This document shows positions 25,401-41,778 of a stretch of 64,000 nucleotides of DNA, piece after piece. The stretch spans positions 2,039,501-2,103,500 of the forward strand of contig WAEK01000008.1 of NCBI GenBank assembly GCA_011634665.1. The letters are read 5' to 3'. Position 1 is the first letter of the stretch. Each line of letters opens with the position of its first letter. The translations under genes were made by a program, and so were the position numbers. This stretch comes from Mortierella sp. BCC40632 (taxonomy: Eukaryota > Mortierellomycota > Mortierellomycetes > Mortierellales > Mortierellaceae). Below the pieces are notes generated by a model. The model was not told the DNA's origin and ran no database searches. It worked only from the letters and a program-made list of their open reading frames with translations.

Positions 25401-26709
25401 ATTCTCCCTTTCTCTCTCTCTCTTTCTCTCTCTCTCTTGTTGTGACATGTTTCTGTTGCGGAAGAAGGAGGCTGTTTCTTTTTGTCTCTTTCTACCTCTT
25501 CTTTCTAGAAGGTGTTTTTTTTTTTAACCCGCTCTAGCTCTCCCTTTCTACACTCCTCCGACACTTTCGGACCCTCTTCTCCGGCAGAAATAAAATAATA
25601 ATAAAAAAAAAAAAAAAAAAGGGAGAGAGAGAGAGAGAGAGGAAGAAGCAGGAGGAGGGACCAAGTACTCGTAGACTCTCAACTTTTGTTGGTACACCGG
25701 GTGGCCACGAACAAGCGTGATTCGAGTGAGCACTAGTGGGGGGGGGGATGGCAGCGCCATGGAGCAGAAAAATAAAAAAGATGGAGTGAACGAGAGCCGA
25801 GCGTGTGAAGGAGGGGTGTGGACTACCACGACATGTGGGAGCAATTGAGGATTATGAAAGGCTAGAAAAGAACAAGCGAAGAGAAGAGAGTTCTACTTCA
25901 CTGTACCGAGAAGAGCCTTGCTTTTCTCACCCACCTTAATGTGTTGCATGTTCCCTATGTGTCCGCCCCGCTCTCTATTTGCCCCTGTCCCTGGAGGGTG
26001 CAGGGGGTGGGGGGATAGAGCCAAGAGTGACCAACAGGGCGTAGCATTATGCGGGTACAAAGGGGGGCGAAAAGGAAGCAGCGTGGAGTTTGGGCGGACG
26101 AAATGCAGTCCTCTTCAAAAAAAAGGGCGTAAGTCGGGGAGACAAGAGTGGACCGTGACTCTCCCCTTACTTCCTCGAATGACCAGGTGGTGCACCAGCA
26201 GTAGTTGACATACATACAAAAGGCTGACTGTAGCCAGCCTGTGGTTGTTTGTGTGTGCAGCCTTGGTTCAAATTTCATTTCCGGCCAGACCTCTTCTAGT
26301 TTTGCTGGCGCGTCTTTTTTTTTTTTTTTTTTTTTTATTTCGACTAGTGCCAAAAATTACGGCGGGAACCTTGTGCCCTTTGGAGGGAAGGAAGGGGGAG
26401 CGACTCCAGAGAAGGGTCGGGGGGGGGGGTGAGAAGGAGAGAGAGGAAGAGAGAAGGGGGCAATATCGTATGAGTTCCACTCGGTCGCAGAAAAATCAAA
26501 GACCGCTCTGCCCTGTGACCCCGTCAACTGCTCTTGGGGAAAGAGAGGGATTAGCTGTTGTTCCGAGATAGAAATAAGGGCTGTGGATTGGGACGAACGC
26601 TGCACAATGTGGGCTGTGACCAAAGAACGGTCTGTCCCTTTTGAAGCCTTTCAGAAGACGCTCTGTGTCTGTCAACCTCTTTCACTTTTTGCCATTTGAA
26701 CGGCGCCTG

Positions 26710-26775
26710 TTGTTTGTGCCTCTGTGCCTGTGCCTGTGCCTGTACCTGTGCCTTGTGCCTGTTCCTGTGCCATGT
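26710..26775. repeat. GTGCCT hexanucleotide minisatellite
   Basis: Degenerate tandem copies of a TGTGCC/TGTACC unit. A similar CTGTCTGC array lies at about 27064-27125. Confidence 0.8.
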
Positions 26776-27063
26776 GCCGATGCTGTGTGCGTTTCTGTTG
26801 CCTGTGGTAACCGGAGGGTAATGCTGGTAGACTTTGACCGAAGAGATGGATGCACTGTCGGGCAGTTGGGACGGCGCTGGACCTGTCATAGCCTCGAGTG
26901 GACAGGACAATTGGCCAAGACTTTTTGGACAGGTCCCCGATCTCTCTGGAGAGAAGAAGGGCGTTTGTTAGTGGTCAATCCCAGTCCCAAAGGCGCAAAT
27001 CTCCTGGGACGGGGTACATCATATCCTAGCGAGACTCTTCTGCTTCTGCTGCTTCTGTTGTAG

Positions 27064-27125
27064 TATCTGTCCGTCTGTATGTCTGCCTGTCTGCCTGTCT
27101 GCCTGTCTGCCTGTTTGCCTGTCTG
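27064..27125. repeat. CTGTCTGC tandem repeat
   Basis: About seven near-identical 8-nt units upstream of the NIPA-like gene, within its CT-rich leader region. Confidence 0.8.
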
Positions 27126-27709
27126 TGGCGCCCTTTTCTATGGTCTGCAACACCAACGCATACATTCTCTCTTCTTTCTCTTCTTTCATCATCCACCGCC
27201 GTTCCTCCTCATCGTTCACTTCCTCCTCCCCTTTAGTCCCTGGCGCTCTGGTCTCCTTTTCTCTTTCTCCGCCATTCGTCCTTGCTCATTTCCCTTTGCA
27301 TGCTGATGATCCTCCGCTCGTCCCTGTTCGCTTAGAGTTTGTCTGCATTGTTCCTTTGTTCCTTTTCATTCTCTTTCTCTCTCTCGCTCTCTCTTTCTTT
27401 CTCTTTCCCTTCCTCACTTCACCCGCTCTCGCACTCTTCACACGTCTCCGTCTCTCTCCCGTCCTTTTCTTTTACTTTCCTTCTTTTCTCTCTCTCTTCT
27501 CTCTCTCTGCACAGCCATCCTCCAGACCGTTCGAGTCGAGTACCAGCAAAGAAAAAAAAAAGTTCCCTTTGTAACGAGTCTTCTCCCTTCTCCTTTGACG
27601 ACAACGACTAAAACAACAACGACGGCGGCTACCTTGTCTCCCACCCCACTCCTCTCTCTCCATCCTTCAGTTTCTCCACCCCTCTTCCTCTCATAATCAC
27701 ATCGGCATA

Positions 27710-30700
27710 ATGTCAAGCCCGGAAGATGCGTCCATGGCTGCGGCTATTGATGCTCAGCATGACAAGTATATCGGCCTAATGCTTGCCGTCTCATCCTCAC
27801 TCATGATCGGCATCTCGTTTGTCATCACAAAGAAGGGTCTTATCGACTCGACAACTCGCCACAATGGTCATGGCAGTGCATCAGATCAGTACCTGTTCCT
27901 CAAGAATCCGATCTGGCTCCTCGGGATGCTCACCAGTACGTGTTCTTTTCTGACTCTTATTCTCTCACTCCAATCCTCTGGAGAGTGGAGGGGGGGGGGG
28001 CAGTTTTCCACACACACAACTCTCACACAGAGAGTGAGAGAGCGAAATACACAGACAGACACATATGTAATTCATATGCAACAAAAACAAACAGCAAGGC
28101 TATTGAGAGGATATGCTACTTGGGGTCTCCGTTTGCTCATCAGCTTGTTTGTGCGCAATGATGGGGCCCCGTCATGTCTTGTCTTGCCCGTGTTTGTGTG
28201 TATAATTAGTTTTCCAGTACACGAACACGCACACGCACACACACACACACTCTCTCTCTGTCTCTCTCTCTCATTCGTCTCTCTCATTCTCACTCACACA
28301 TGCGGCTGTGTTTGCGGTGATCCTCATTTCGAGCGGCGGTCGGTCGTCTTCTGTGTGTGTATGTTTCATTAACAGCCCCCGAACGTTTCTCCTTCCTTTT
28401 TTCACCGTCTTGGTCTCCACCCACCACCACTGTCTCCTCTACCAAACAGTGGCCGCAGGAGAGATCGCCAACTTTGCTGCTTACTCGTTTGCACCTGCAA
28501 TTCTGGTCACGCCATTGGGCGCTCTCAGCGTCATTATTGGGTGAGTAATAGCCTCTTCTCTTTTTCTTTTCTCAACCATTTCTGTTTTCTTTCAAGAAAG
28601 GAAAGAGCCAGGAACAGCAGGATAATCGAAAACGACTGTGAAGGAGGCATGGATGGGGCGGGATGGTCTCCTCTTACTCGTGCCTTCACTGTGTCGAACG
28701 AATTCGAAACTGGTACACGTCGCCCGGTAGCAGCCTTATGGATATGTGTCAGTGCATATTATCATCTTTCATCACCAGCGCCATTGCCATCATCCAACAA
28801 GAGACTGGGGGAAGGAGATCCCATTGACTCTTTAAAAAAGAAAGAAAAAAAGTTTTTGGCAGGACACAGGCAGGATAGACACGATTGAGACCCAGGAGAT
28901 GTACTTCAGTCCCCATACGGAAATATGTATGATGAGTGGAAGCCAGACGAGTCGTATTAACTATCAAGAGAACTAACAACTTGTGTCTCTTTATACATAA
29001 TTTTTCTTACGCTGTATACTAGAGCGGTGCTGGCGTCGTTCTTCCTTCATGAGCGACTGGGAATTGTAGGCAAGGTCGGATGCGCACTATGCCTCATTGG
29101 ATCGGTCGTCATTGTACTTCATGCGCCAGAGGACAAGGAAATTAGCTCTGTGGACGAGATCCTCAACTATGCTCTTCAGCCAGGTAAATTACCGAAAAAC
29201 CAACGCAACAATAACAACAACAATAACAACAACAACAACAAACAAGATGGAGAGATTACACAATCGGGAACTGTCACTCTGTTCTGGGGATGGGGAACAT
29301 GAAAAAGAAAAAAGACATGACTCGTTCTGTGGGTGTGCGACTTTGGATATGTTTGTGCTTGCATATTATGGAGTGACAAAAAAAGAAAAGAAAAGACCCA
29401 ACAACACACAACATCCTCCTTTCAGGAGTATCTATCATCAGACGTTGTCCACCCGGCCTCTCTCTCCTAGACAACTACCCTCCTCCCCCCTTCCCCTCTC
29501 CACGTTCATCATATCACGCAGACAGAGGCACAAGAACAGAGACACCCCAGCTGACAAGAAGGGGGTGTTGTGCAGGATGACAACGGGTCGGAGGGTCCCT
29601 TGTCGACCGAGTACAGAAAAGATAAAACTCGAGGGGGTGGGGAGGTGCTCTCTTTCCTAACCGACACTCCCAACTATGCTGGACGTGTTTGTGTTTGTGA
29701 GAGACGAAGAGAGAAGAGGGACATTGAGATCAGCTCTTTTTACTGGAATCTGGCATGACTGCGCTTTGTTGTCCGAAAAAGATCATGGAGCAGGAAGGAA
29801 CTGGACTTTTTTTTTTTTTTTTTTTTTTTTTGTACCTTTGTCAGTACATTCGCTTTCAGACACCCTAATACGAACAGAGACAGCTTTTTATGGCAATCGT
29901 GGAGAACGACGCCAACATCCACACTTCCAAAGGAAACACTACACCCCAGAGAGCAGAGAGTACTTCCATTGGAAATTTACCAAATGGCCAACGACATTGC
30001 CTAATCTGTATCTCCGCCACTTCTTTCCCAATTAGCCTTTATGATCTACAGTCTGTTTGTCCTCGGTTTCTCAACGTTCATGATTTACAAAGTGGTACCC
30101 AAGCACGGCAACAAGACACCTGTCGTCTACATTTCCATCTGCTCACTCGTAGGCTCGATTACCGTCATGGCTTGCAAGGCCTTCGGTATTGCGCTCAAGC
30201 TGACATTTGCTGGCTCAAATCAGCTGACGCATCCTTCGACCTATGTCTTTGCCATCCTTGTCGCCGTCTGCATTGTGACCCAGATGAACTACTTTAACAA
30301 GGCTCTGGATATCTTTTCTACGAATGTGTAAGTGAATATGGTGATCTTGATGGGGCAGGAGAGCATTGAACATTTAGATATTCGACTTTGTGGACTAACC
30401 CCATTGGATCTCTTGCTTTTGATGAAACACAAATAGGGTGATGCCAATTTACTATGTCATGTTCACCACGGCAACCATCACAGCGTCTGTGATCTTGTTC
30501 CAGGGTTTCAACACTACCTCCACCGTGAACGTTGTCTCGTTGTTCTGTGGATTCGGCACCATTTTCTCGGGCGTTTTGCTTTTGAACAATGCTCAGCACC
30601 CAACTTCGGATTCTCATGGCAAGGGTAATTCAGGAGGTTCGCTTACTCATGGTGGTGTTGGATTTGCAGACAGGAGGGTATCACGCGAGACGGCGGTGAT

Positions 30701-30836
30701 GAATGCGTTTGATGAGGAGAGTTTGGGTCTGACTCATTTGCATGACGATGATGATGATGATGATGGTAGCGACAGTGATATGACCGAGAATGAGGAACGA
30801 AGGATCCGGATTGTTGGACATCACCACCATCACTAA
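27710..30836 (+). CDS. NIPA-like magnesium transporter (DUF803 / Mg_trans_NIPA)
   Basis: Exons are 27710-27935, 28450-28540, 29023-29183, 30036-30327 and 30437-30836, giving about 389 residues. All four introns have GT/AG borders and consistent phase. The joined protein shows the NIPA signature: an early [20 protein letters not shown] helix, then a segment reading [20 protein letters not shown] across the first splice junction, [23 protein letters not shown] across the second, and [19 protein letters not shown]. About nine hydrophobic segments are visible, consistent with this multi-pass family, which transports Mg2+ and other divalent cations in plasma or endosomal membranes (family knowledge). 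The C-terminal ~75 residues are hydrophilic, with a poly-Asp run, a DSDMTENEE acidic patch and a final His cluster, and should be cytosolic. The ATG is preceded by several hundred bases of CT-rich leader. Confidence 0.92.
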
Positions 30837-32481
30837 AATGTGGGGTCTAGAAAAAAAAAAAAAAAAAAAAGGCAAGCCTTTTTTTTAACTACCACACCTG
30901 GACTGCAGCAAGACCTGTTTTGAAAAAAAAAAAAAAAAAAGCCAAAAAAGATGAGAAGGAACAAGTGAGGATCGAAACCCTGTCCCCCACTCCTTCTTTT
31001 ATTTCCATTCTATTCATTTTTTTTTTGTTTTTTCTCTTCATCTTCCAAGTAACGACTCTTTTCAATGCCCATTTCAGATGAGACTTTTTTTTCTTTCTTT
31101 CTTTATTTCGTTTCTCCTTCGTAGTTTGACACCACGACATGATGATTCTCTTCTATTGTATCATTATTATTTTTTTTAAAATAAAAAAAAAAGAAGCCAG
31201 AATTCCTTACAAAGAGATGACTTTGTCTCAATTGAGGTTTACAAAAGAAAAGAAAAAAAAAATGAAAAAGAGGACTCTGCTCAACTTGATTTCTGTGATA
31301 ATAAAAAGTTAGTAGGGAATTGTTATGTGTGAGTGTGGGGGGATAGTGCGTCGCTTTCTGAAGAAGATTTTTTTTTTTTTTTTTTGTGTGTGTGTACCTT
31401 ACATGTCCTCACAACCAGGAGTTTCTATTGATCGATAAAAAAAAAAAAAAAAAAAAAAAAGACTTGCCATTATGATGCCCTGAAGGCCCACAAGGGGGGT
31501 GAGGAGGAGCCGCTTTTCATTTTTGAATTGCTGGATACAGCTTTAAAAAAAAGAGAGAGATGTCTTTAGGGGGCTCAGGGATGGAGGCGCAAGAGGGAGA
31601 GAGAGAAAGGAAGGGGTACAAAGATCGGATACCAAAAAAAAAAAAAGATTCAGGAACGATTGTCAAAACGGGATAGACTTTTTGATCAGTGACATCTCAG
31701 TGGGAGAGGGGGGAGAGAGAGGCGGGTAACAAAAAAAATGATAAAACGTGGAGCTACCATGCGATTTTTGTGGCTAAAATGAACACCTCTCTTTCCTCGA
31801 CAGTCGAGAAGACAGGATTTGAGAATGAAAAGGATAAGAAAAAAAAAAAGGGCGGGCAGAAAGAGAGTGAGAGAGATGGGAGAAAGGATCCAATAAGATA
31901 CTGATTTTTAATACCCTCTTGTTACATAACCGGCAGTTGGCCCGACCATTCTCCTGCAGATGAGAGTCATAGATATCAGGGGGAAAATAGCAAGGTCCAT
32001 TATTGCAGGGTATACTAATAAATAAATAAATAAAAAAGATGAGCGACTTCAAAGATGTAGGATGGGCGACGAGCAAACGACGACGACGAAAGGAAAAGAA
32101 AAAATCGAAAATTGAATGCGTGAGCGAATAGCGATGGGAGATGATCGAGAATGGTGCATTTGATTTGCCAGATTCTCAGTATTCGTATGGACAGCAAGTG
32201 TTGATAGACAAGATGACCGGTTGAGAGCATGGAGCTGAACGAGCGCCGTGGGGTCATTTAGTTTGACTGTCTGGATCCAACGAGAAGAGAGAGAGAGACA
32301 ATTGTGAGAGGATTGGATGGAGCAGGTCCGAGACCAACCGGCCAAGCAGCTCAAACGCATCGCCCCTCGCCCAGGTGAGAATATTGAGCCCTCTCTCATC
32401 ATCCTTTCCTTTCTAGCGTGGAAAGAAAAAGGGAGAGAAAAGGAGGAGGAGGAGAAAGAGAAGGAAGAGGAGGAAGAAGAG

Positions 32482-32486
<5 letters not shown>

Positions 32487-32542
<56 letters not shown>
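32487..32542. repeat. GA dinucleotide microsatellite
   Basis: An uninterrupted GA run followed directly by a GT repeat (32543-32560). Confidence 0.95.
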
Positions 32543-32544
<2 letters not shown>

Positions 32545-33681
32545 TGTGTGTGTGTGTGTTTGAAAAGGGGAGAAGACTGTACCCAGTTCCATCCGTGTGG
32601 CAAGAATGCATCGATGCACTCTTCGCATTCTTGGATTGGATATTCCTTTTTTCTTTCTCTTCTGATTCTGAGACAAAGGAAATATAAAAAATAAAAGAAA
32701 ACGGTCTGATCCGATCAGTCGAGTGGGTGGTTGAGACATGAAGAGACCATCGGGCAACCCGTCTGACCGTTGGGCAAATCCACTCTGGTACCCAGGCCCA
32801 TGTGGGCATATCAGCAAACAACCACAAGGTGGAACATTATCCCACGCCAGAAAAGAACAGGATGAGCAAGAGACATCTCCTAAAAGAAGAAGAAGGAAAA
32901 AAAAAAAAAAAAAAAAAAAAAAGGTAAAAAGGGCGGTTCGCTTGGCGGGGAAGAAGAAAAGCCGTGTGGTAAACAAATGCAACCGTGGGAGACACAGGGG
33001 AAAAAAAAAAAAGAAGGGAAGCCTCAAGGGTCACTCGACAGAACCTCGCTCTCATCCACTCTGCCGTTGTTCTCTGCTCCTCCACTTTTTTTTTCTTCTT
33101 ATCGACCCAATCAAGGTCAGAGCCAGCAGCAAGGAGAAGTGAACGAGCGCCGAGGCCCTAGTTATCCTCTCTGCTCATTCGCCATCGAGTTCGAGGGTGC
33201 GCCACACATGGCATGGACCGGGACAGGTTACTGCAGTCTGCAGGGGCAGAATCAAAGGACAACTGGGACTAGAACAAGGCGGAGAGGAGAGCAAATCTTG
33301 GGCGGATGCATATCTGTCTGACCCTTTCATGGAGACATGAGGTCAGTCGGCGAAGCAGTGGGGGGAGGGGTGGAAGGGCGTAAGGATGGAGTCAATGGGT
33401 TTCCAATGGGAACATGCGTGGAAATCGGGATTCATCCATTCATCCATTCTCTCTCTCTCTCTCTCTTTCTCTTTCATATTCACTCTCTAGTAGCAACAAC
33501 AGCATGGGCGAACACAAGGTGTTGCTTGTTTACACGCACAGAGGGAGTTTGTTGGCTCACTTTTTAGTTGGCGCTCTCTGTGCTCAACTGCTCTGCCGTG
33601 CGCTGCTTGCTTTTCCGACGCCGGTCTGCCGGTGGGATGGGTGTTTGAATGGTGAGAGAGTAGGGATGGTGGTGGTCGCAC

Positions 33682-33712
<31 letters not shown>

Positions 33713-33819
33713 GGCAGTTTCTTTCCTCTCTTGTTACTGGCGGAGCCTCTATCGCTCTCTCAGTCTATCTCGTGGCCTGAAAATCCCTTTGTGTGTGTGT
33801 CTCCAATTCTCTCTGACCA

Positions 33820-33890
33820 TCACCACCACCGCCACTACCACCACCACCACCACCACAACCACAACCACAACCACCACAACCTCCACTACC
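33820..33890. repeat. CAC/AAC trinucleotide-rich tract
   Basis: Repeated ACC/CAC/AAC triplets upstream of the Ras gene. They encode poly-Thr in the plus frame and poly-Val in the minus frame, but both ORFs are spurious. Confidence 0.85.
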
Positions 33891-35351
33891 ACTGCCCAAT
33901 GGGCTAGCCTTTCATTCTGATCCTGTAAACTCGGAATTCTAGCCTTTCTCATTCTTTTTAATCCTCTCTCCTTCTTTCTCCTGCTCCACAACCTCGTCGT
34001 CTTCATTTCCTTTTATTCTCCCTGATCACATACACACACGGCACCTTCACTCCTTCAACCTCTTTCCTTCACTTCTCACCCTTCTCTTGGTTTCTCCATT
34101 CCTGATCAACTTGTTCTCTCCTCCCGCACGTGACTCTCCACCTTTTTTTTTCTTTTTTTCTTTTTGGCTCTCTCTCCCGCTCTCTCTCTTTTCTCTATCT
34201 TCTCTCTCTCTTTGATTTTTGTCCCATCCATCCACTTTGGCGCTTTCTTTTTTTTCTCTTTTCTCTTTTTCTCTTTCTCTCCTCCTCCTCCCCACCCGAC
34301 CTGCGGCTTCCCCCCCTTAACATCATCCACACGACGACGCCACCATCCCAACCACCCCTAACCAGCTCAGACAAAGGCTCAGATTTATTGACATCGCTTT
34401 TACGCTGTTACTCGCTCAAACATCTCTTACACCCGCACACACATGCGCGCACACACACACGCGCAGACGCCCGGACGCCCACACCCCACGCACACACGCT
34501 CTTCTTTCTCCTCTCTCTCTTTCTACTCCCTTTAGATACAACGCATACATCTCTCCCTTTTTTCATCATCTTCAGATCCTCGTTACGGCCATCTCTCCTT
34601 GGTTTGAGTAGCATCCTTGCCTCTTCTCCTTCTCCCTTCATTCCCCTTCAGACAATGCTACTCCAGCTCAGCACCACACTCCGACGCCAGTCGTGTTTAG
34701 CCTTCAACGCAAGCCGGCGCTTTCCTTCTCTGCTTTGCAGAACTTGCAGCGGCGCTTGCTTACTCTCCACTCTTTCCACCCTTGTACTCTTTCTCGTTCC
34801 GCCCTGTACTCCAGCCGATGCTTTGGCGGGAGAGGAGAGGAGAGGAGGAAGGGAGGGGAGGCCATTCCGCCTGTTGGCTTTTTTTTTTTTCCCCTCTCTG
34901 TCCGCGGACGCTTAGCCCCGCAAAGGCCTCCTTGGTTGCTTACCCTATTTGACCATGACTCTGGCGAGTCAGACCAGGAGACCTTTTTTTTTTCCCTCTC
35001 TTGCAGAACAGAGATGGCGATGTAGACAATGTGCTTCTCTCTTTTTTTTTTGTTCCCTTGCATAATCAGCTCCAGACAGCCGACTTCTACTCCTCTCTCC
35101 CTTGCTCTCTTGTTCTTACACTTCACAGCCCTAGCGTTTCTTTTTTTTTTTTTTTTTCGTTTCACTTTTCTTTTTCCAGCTACTTCGGTGCACGCGAAAG
35201 TGTACAATGGAGTCAGGCTGAAGAAACGGACAAGAGCCTTAGAGAGCTAGGAAAACCCATCTTGCAGTCTTTGGAGACTCTCGATCGCGCAGATGCACTT
35301 TCTTAGACATTCTTCCTAGTTCTCTTTGCTTGGAACAATGGCATGAACTGA

Positions 35352-38106
<2,755 letters not shown>

Positions 38107-38360
38107 CCGTCCGAATTAAGTACGGTCTAAAATGACGACCCTGTTCCCTTCTCTCCCTCCCCCTTCTCTCACTTTCTCTCTCTCTTTCCCTCTTTCTCTC
38201 TTTTTCTTCCTTTCCATTTCCCTTTTCTTTTTGGTTGCCTCGTAACGGTTTGAGCTTACCGTCGAGACAGGGAAGGAGATGAGAAGTCAAAGATGCCAAA
38301 GTGGACAACGGACCCGACTTGTGGGAAAAGGAGAGAGAGAGAGAGAGACTATCATGTCTT

Positions 38361-38391
<31 letters not shown>

Positions 38392-39830
38392 TCCTTTCTT
38401 CTACCTATTTATTGTTCCTTTCACTCCCAAATACCATTGACAATCCTTTCCTAGCTCGTTGGACCGTTATTCCCCTTTGGCAGACTTGTCGGCTCTCTCT
38501 TTCTCTTTCTTTCTTACTGTCTCTGTCTTTGGACAGCGCTTGACTGATGTATGACTATCCCCCCATCCAATCTTCTGGCTCCACCCATCTCTCTCTCTCT
38601 CTCCTTCTTCTTCTCTTCGTTAGTTATTATTATTGTAAAAAACTAGGGTCTCTTGCTCCTATAGACAGCAATGCTGGGATTCCTTTTCCACCACCCGCTG
38701 TTGTCCTTTCTGCACAAAGGATCCTATCGTCTTTCGACGCCTTTTTTTCTTCTTTCCTTAGTTTATTTTGTCGTCCCGTTCCCACCCCACCCTCTTTTCG
38801 TCCATCCTTGTCAGCTTAATCCACCCCATTTTCTCTTTTTCTTTCTTCTTTTTTTTCCCCCTCACTATATACAATTGATGTCCACAAAAACAAAAGAACA
38901 AAGTCGATGTTTGTTACTCCAAAAGAGTGCCTTTTTTTTTTTTTTTTAATATGCAGATATATTTATATTCCATGGCTATTGTAGTCAGTTGGAGCCTAGA
39001 GAGGTGCAACAGTGGAATGAGGAATCTGGTGCGTACAGTAGAACGGACTGGGTCTTTTGGGTCCTTTTGAGCTTCATGTAGCCAGAGTCTGATGAATGGA
39101 GGAGGAGGAGGGCTCTTGAATGGAAACGCTAGAGTCAACCTGGACCCTAGTATCGATCACAATGGCTATCACTGTAAACTGTGATCCCAGGCATGGGAGT
39201 GGAAGAGCAATCTTTTTTGTTGGTCCTTGCAATCCAATGACTCCAGAATGTGGTGCCTCAACTGGTTCCTAGCGATTGGATCCTAGGATCAATGAACGCG
39301 TACGACTTTGGTTGACTGGTAGAATGATGTTCTATTTCTCTGCGCGTCTCTCAACATCCCCCCCTTCCGTCCTTTCCCCTTCTCTTTTTTCTATCCTTCT
39401 TCCTAAGAGCACCTGGGCTTGGGTAAGCTCCCACTGAGCGGAAATGATAACTTTTAATAGCTATCAGAGCCTTGCGCAAAGAATGCCCTGGCTCCCTTCC
39501 GTTAATGCTGTCGCCCTTGGAGCCCCTTCCTCCCGCAGAGATGTTTAGGAAGAAGGAGGAAGGAGAGAGGAAAGAGAGGAGTGGGATATGGCAGAAGGCA
39601 TGCTTTGAAAGAGATAGAGAGAGAGAGAGAGAGAGAGACAGGCTGAAGGACACCATGCCTGTAGTAAAAATCTGAAGCATGGCATGGACAGCAAGGACAA
39701 GTCCCGTGCTCCCTTGCTAATCTCAGATTGTGAGATCTAAATTTAGCACTGGTAATGAGAGAGACATGGTCAGGGCTCTCTCTCTCTTTCTTTTGCTCTC
39801 TCACTCTCTCATACACAACACACACACACA

Positions 39831-39868
<38 letters not shown>

Positions 39869-41778
39869 GCAAAGGTTACAGCAAATATCGATCTTGTCTG
39901 GGAGGAGGAACAGTGCACAGGGTCATAATCCAACCCTTTCGCCATCCTCCCTTCAGTTAGATACCTCCTCTCCCTCCGCCCATCACCTCCACTCATCCTG
40001 GGGACTCGAAAGCCTGCTCAGATGGAGAGCAGGGATCGGAGCAAAAGGACAGAGTGGAACGGATGTGCACTTCATTGTCTGTGCTCTCTCGGACCCGCCT
40101 CTCCGGGGAGACACAGACGCAGGGCAAACAATGAAGACAATCTTTTTTTCATTGAGCTGGGGTCCACGTGAGGTTGGGGAGACTCTCCACTTCCACCAGG
40201 GGTGAACAAACTGAATAGAAACGATCCAACCAGAGCCTCTCCCTGTCGAGAGTGCCTTTTTCTTTCTCTCTCTCTCTCTCTCTTTGACTCTCTTCTCCAT
40301 GATTTTTGTTCGCGCGGTTCTTTTTGGGTACATGCCGTATCCACCCATCGAACCGTCAAAGCTATTGGCAGCCAGTTGAGGTCCATTGCTCTACAGAGTG
40401 GGCCGGCCTTTGGACCAACCCGCCCGCCCGTGAGCACTGGCTCGCTCCGTTTTCCTTTATTTCCCATTCGGTTTTGACTCTTTGACTGGCCCTTACTCTC
40501 TCTCTTTCTCTCTCTCTCTCTCCCCTCTGCTCTGTTTCTGCTCTGTTTTTCTGTTGTTCTTTTTTCTTTTTTCTTTTTTTTCTTTCTCTTTCTCACTCTC
40601 TCTTTCTTTCTCTCTTTTCTCTTCCCCTTCATTTGTGATTTTACATCGATTAAATTTTCCACTCTTGATCATTTCACTCCTCTTTTCATCTCCTCATTTC
40701 ATTTTCTTCATTTTTTCTCTTTCTATGTTTTTTATTTAATTTTCTCACCCCCTCCCCCACTCTGACCAACGCGCCCTGTTTATCTATGGTGGTCTCGTTG
40801 ATATCTTTCAAATCTTAAATCAAATCTCTTTTTGCAAAATCTGGTCTTGATCCTGGCCAGGTTGATGCTCATTCCTGTCATTCACTTCCGCTCTTTCTCT
40901 CCTTTCACATACGCACACGCTCTCTATCCACACATCATCCACACACACACACACACACACACACCCACCCCTCATCCTTCCTCCTGTCCCTTTCATCACC
41001 CTATCCTAGCGCAAATCTCTATCGAACAAACACTACAGCCCTTCCAACCAGCCAGCCAGGAGATGCATCACTCGTATAATCCAGCCAGAGTGTAGCAGAG
41101 TAGGAGCTGCTGCTGCGGGCTGGGTAACAGGCGCGACAGACATCCCAGCGTCCTTTTTTTTTTCACACTCTCTCCTGTCCCTCGTCGCCCCCTTGCTCCT
41201 TGGACCATTGCATTGCGCATCTTGCCCCATACCACTCCACCATCCCATCCAGCCCAATATCCAGTTCTCATTCAACCCTCGCCCACAAGGAACAACAGCT
41301 TTATTTTAGGCCCGAGCAACAATCGCCAAACTTGTCTGTGATGTGGCTCTGTCTGACACGACCCACACACACACACACACACATCCACTGACCTGTTGCC
41401 CCTGGACGGCCATTTATCCCGCTGCCCTGAATACCCGCCGAGGGTGTGAGAGAGACACCAATACACATACGCAGTGGCTGATAATACCCTATTTCTGTCC
41501 CATCCTCCCGCGCTTCTGCCATGTGCTCCATAACCCCATAGGACTAACCAAGAGGAAGAACAAAGGAGAAGACAAGCGTTGCTGCTATAGACAAGTGGCC
41601 CTGATACAGCCTCTGCATACAGCTTCAGCAACGCCCGGCCACTGCATTTTTTTTTTTTATATCCTGTCCCCCCGACGACCCGAACGGCCCTGTCCAATTT
41701 GGCTATAAAAATAGACCTAGCCCAGCCGCAAGACACACTCTACTCCTCTTCTTCCTCCTTCTTTTTCAGCAACAAACC
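38107..41778. other. Intergenic region between Ras and CHS7
   Basis: CT-rich stretches dominate (38160-38400, 40480-40740), with scattered GA tracts (39618-39640) and CA runs (40938-40966, 41370-41382). ORFs on both strands are low complexity or unrecognised. The right part is the CHS7 promoter and 5' leader, with a TATA box at 41704. Confidence 0.55.
41704..41713 (+). promoter_or_regulatory. TATA box upstream of CHS7
   Basis: TATAAAAATA lies 66 nt upstream of the CHS7 ATG. It is followed at a suitable distance by pyrimidine-rich sequence in which transcription could start. Confidence 0.6.

Larger units (their letters stand above)
17353..27709. other. 10.4-kb divergent intergenic region, no gene recognised
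   Basis: It lies between the 5' ends of the NDT80-like gene (-) and the NIPA-like gene (+). Every long ORF here translates to low-complexity Ser/Leu/Phe/Arg/Glu from CT/GA tracts, and I recognise no conserved domain on either strand. Contents include poly(T) at about 22380-22407, poly(A) near 23528-23553, GA tract 20013-20061, CT tract 21161-21216, a GAAGG array near 18755-18795, and GTGCCT and CTGTCTGC minisatellites near 26.7 and 27.1 kb. GA-rich and CT-rich blocks alternate. It presumably holds both promoters and 5' leaders. Non-coding transcripts are possible but cannot be shown from sequence. Confidence 0.55.

Noticed and set aside
33504..33560. ATG reading MGEHKVLLV, superficially like a Ras start
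   Set aside because: The following residues (YTHRG) lack the P-loop glycines, and no donor leads in frame to the GVGKS exon.
34655..34915. Plus-strand ORF beginning MLLQLSTTLRR, resembling a mitochondrial presequence
   Set aside because: It runs into low-complexity sequence with no recognisable domain. It is probably 5'-leader sequence of the Ras gene.
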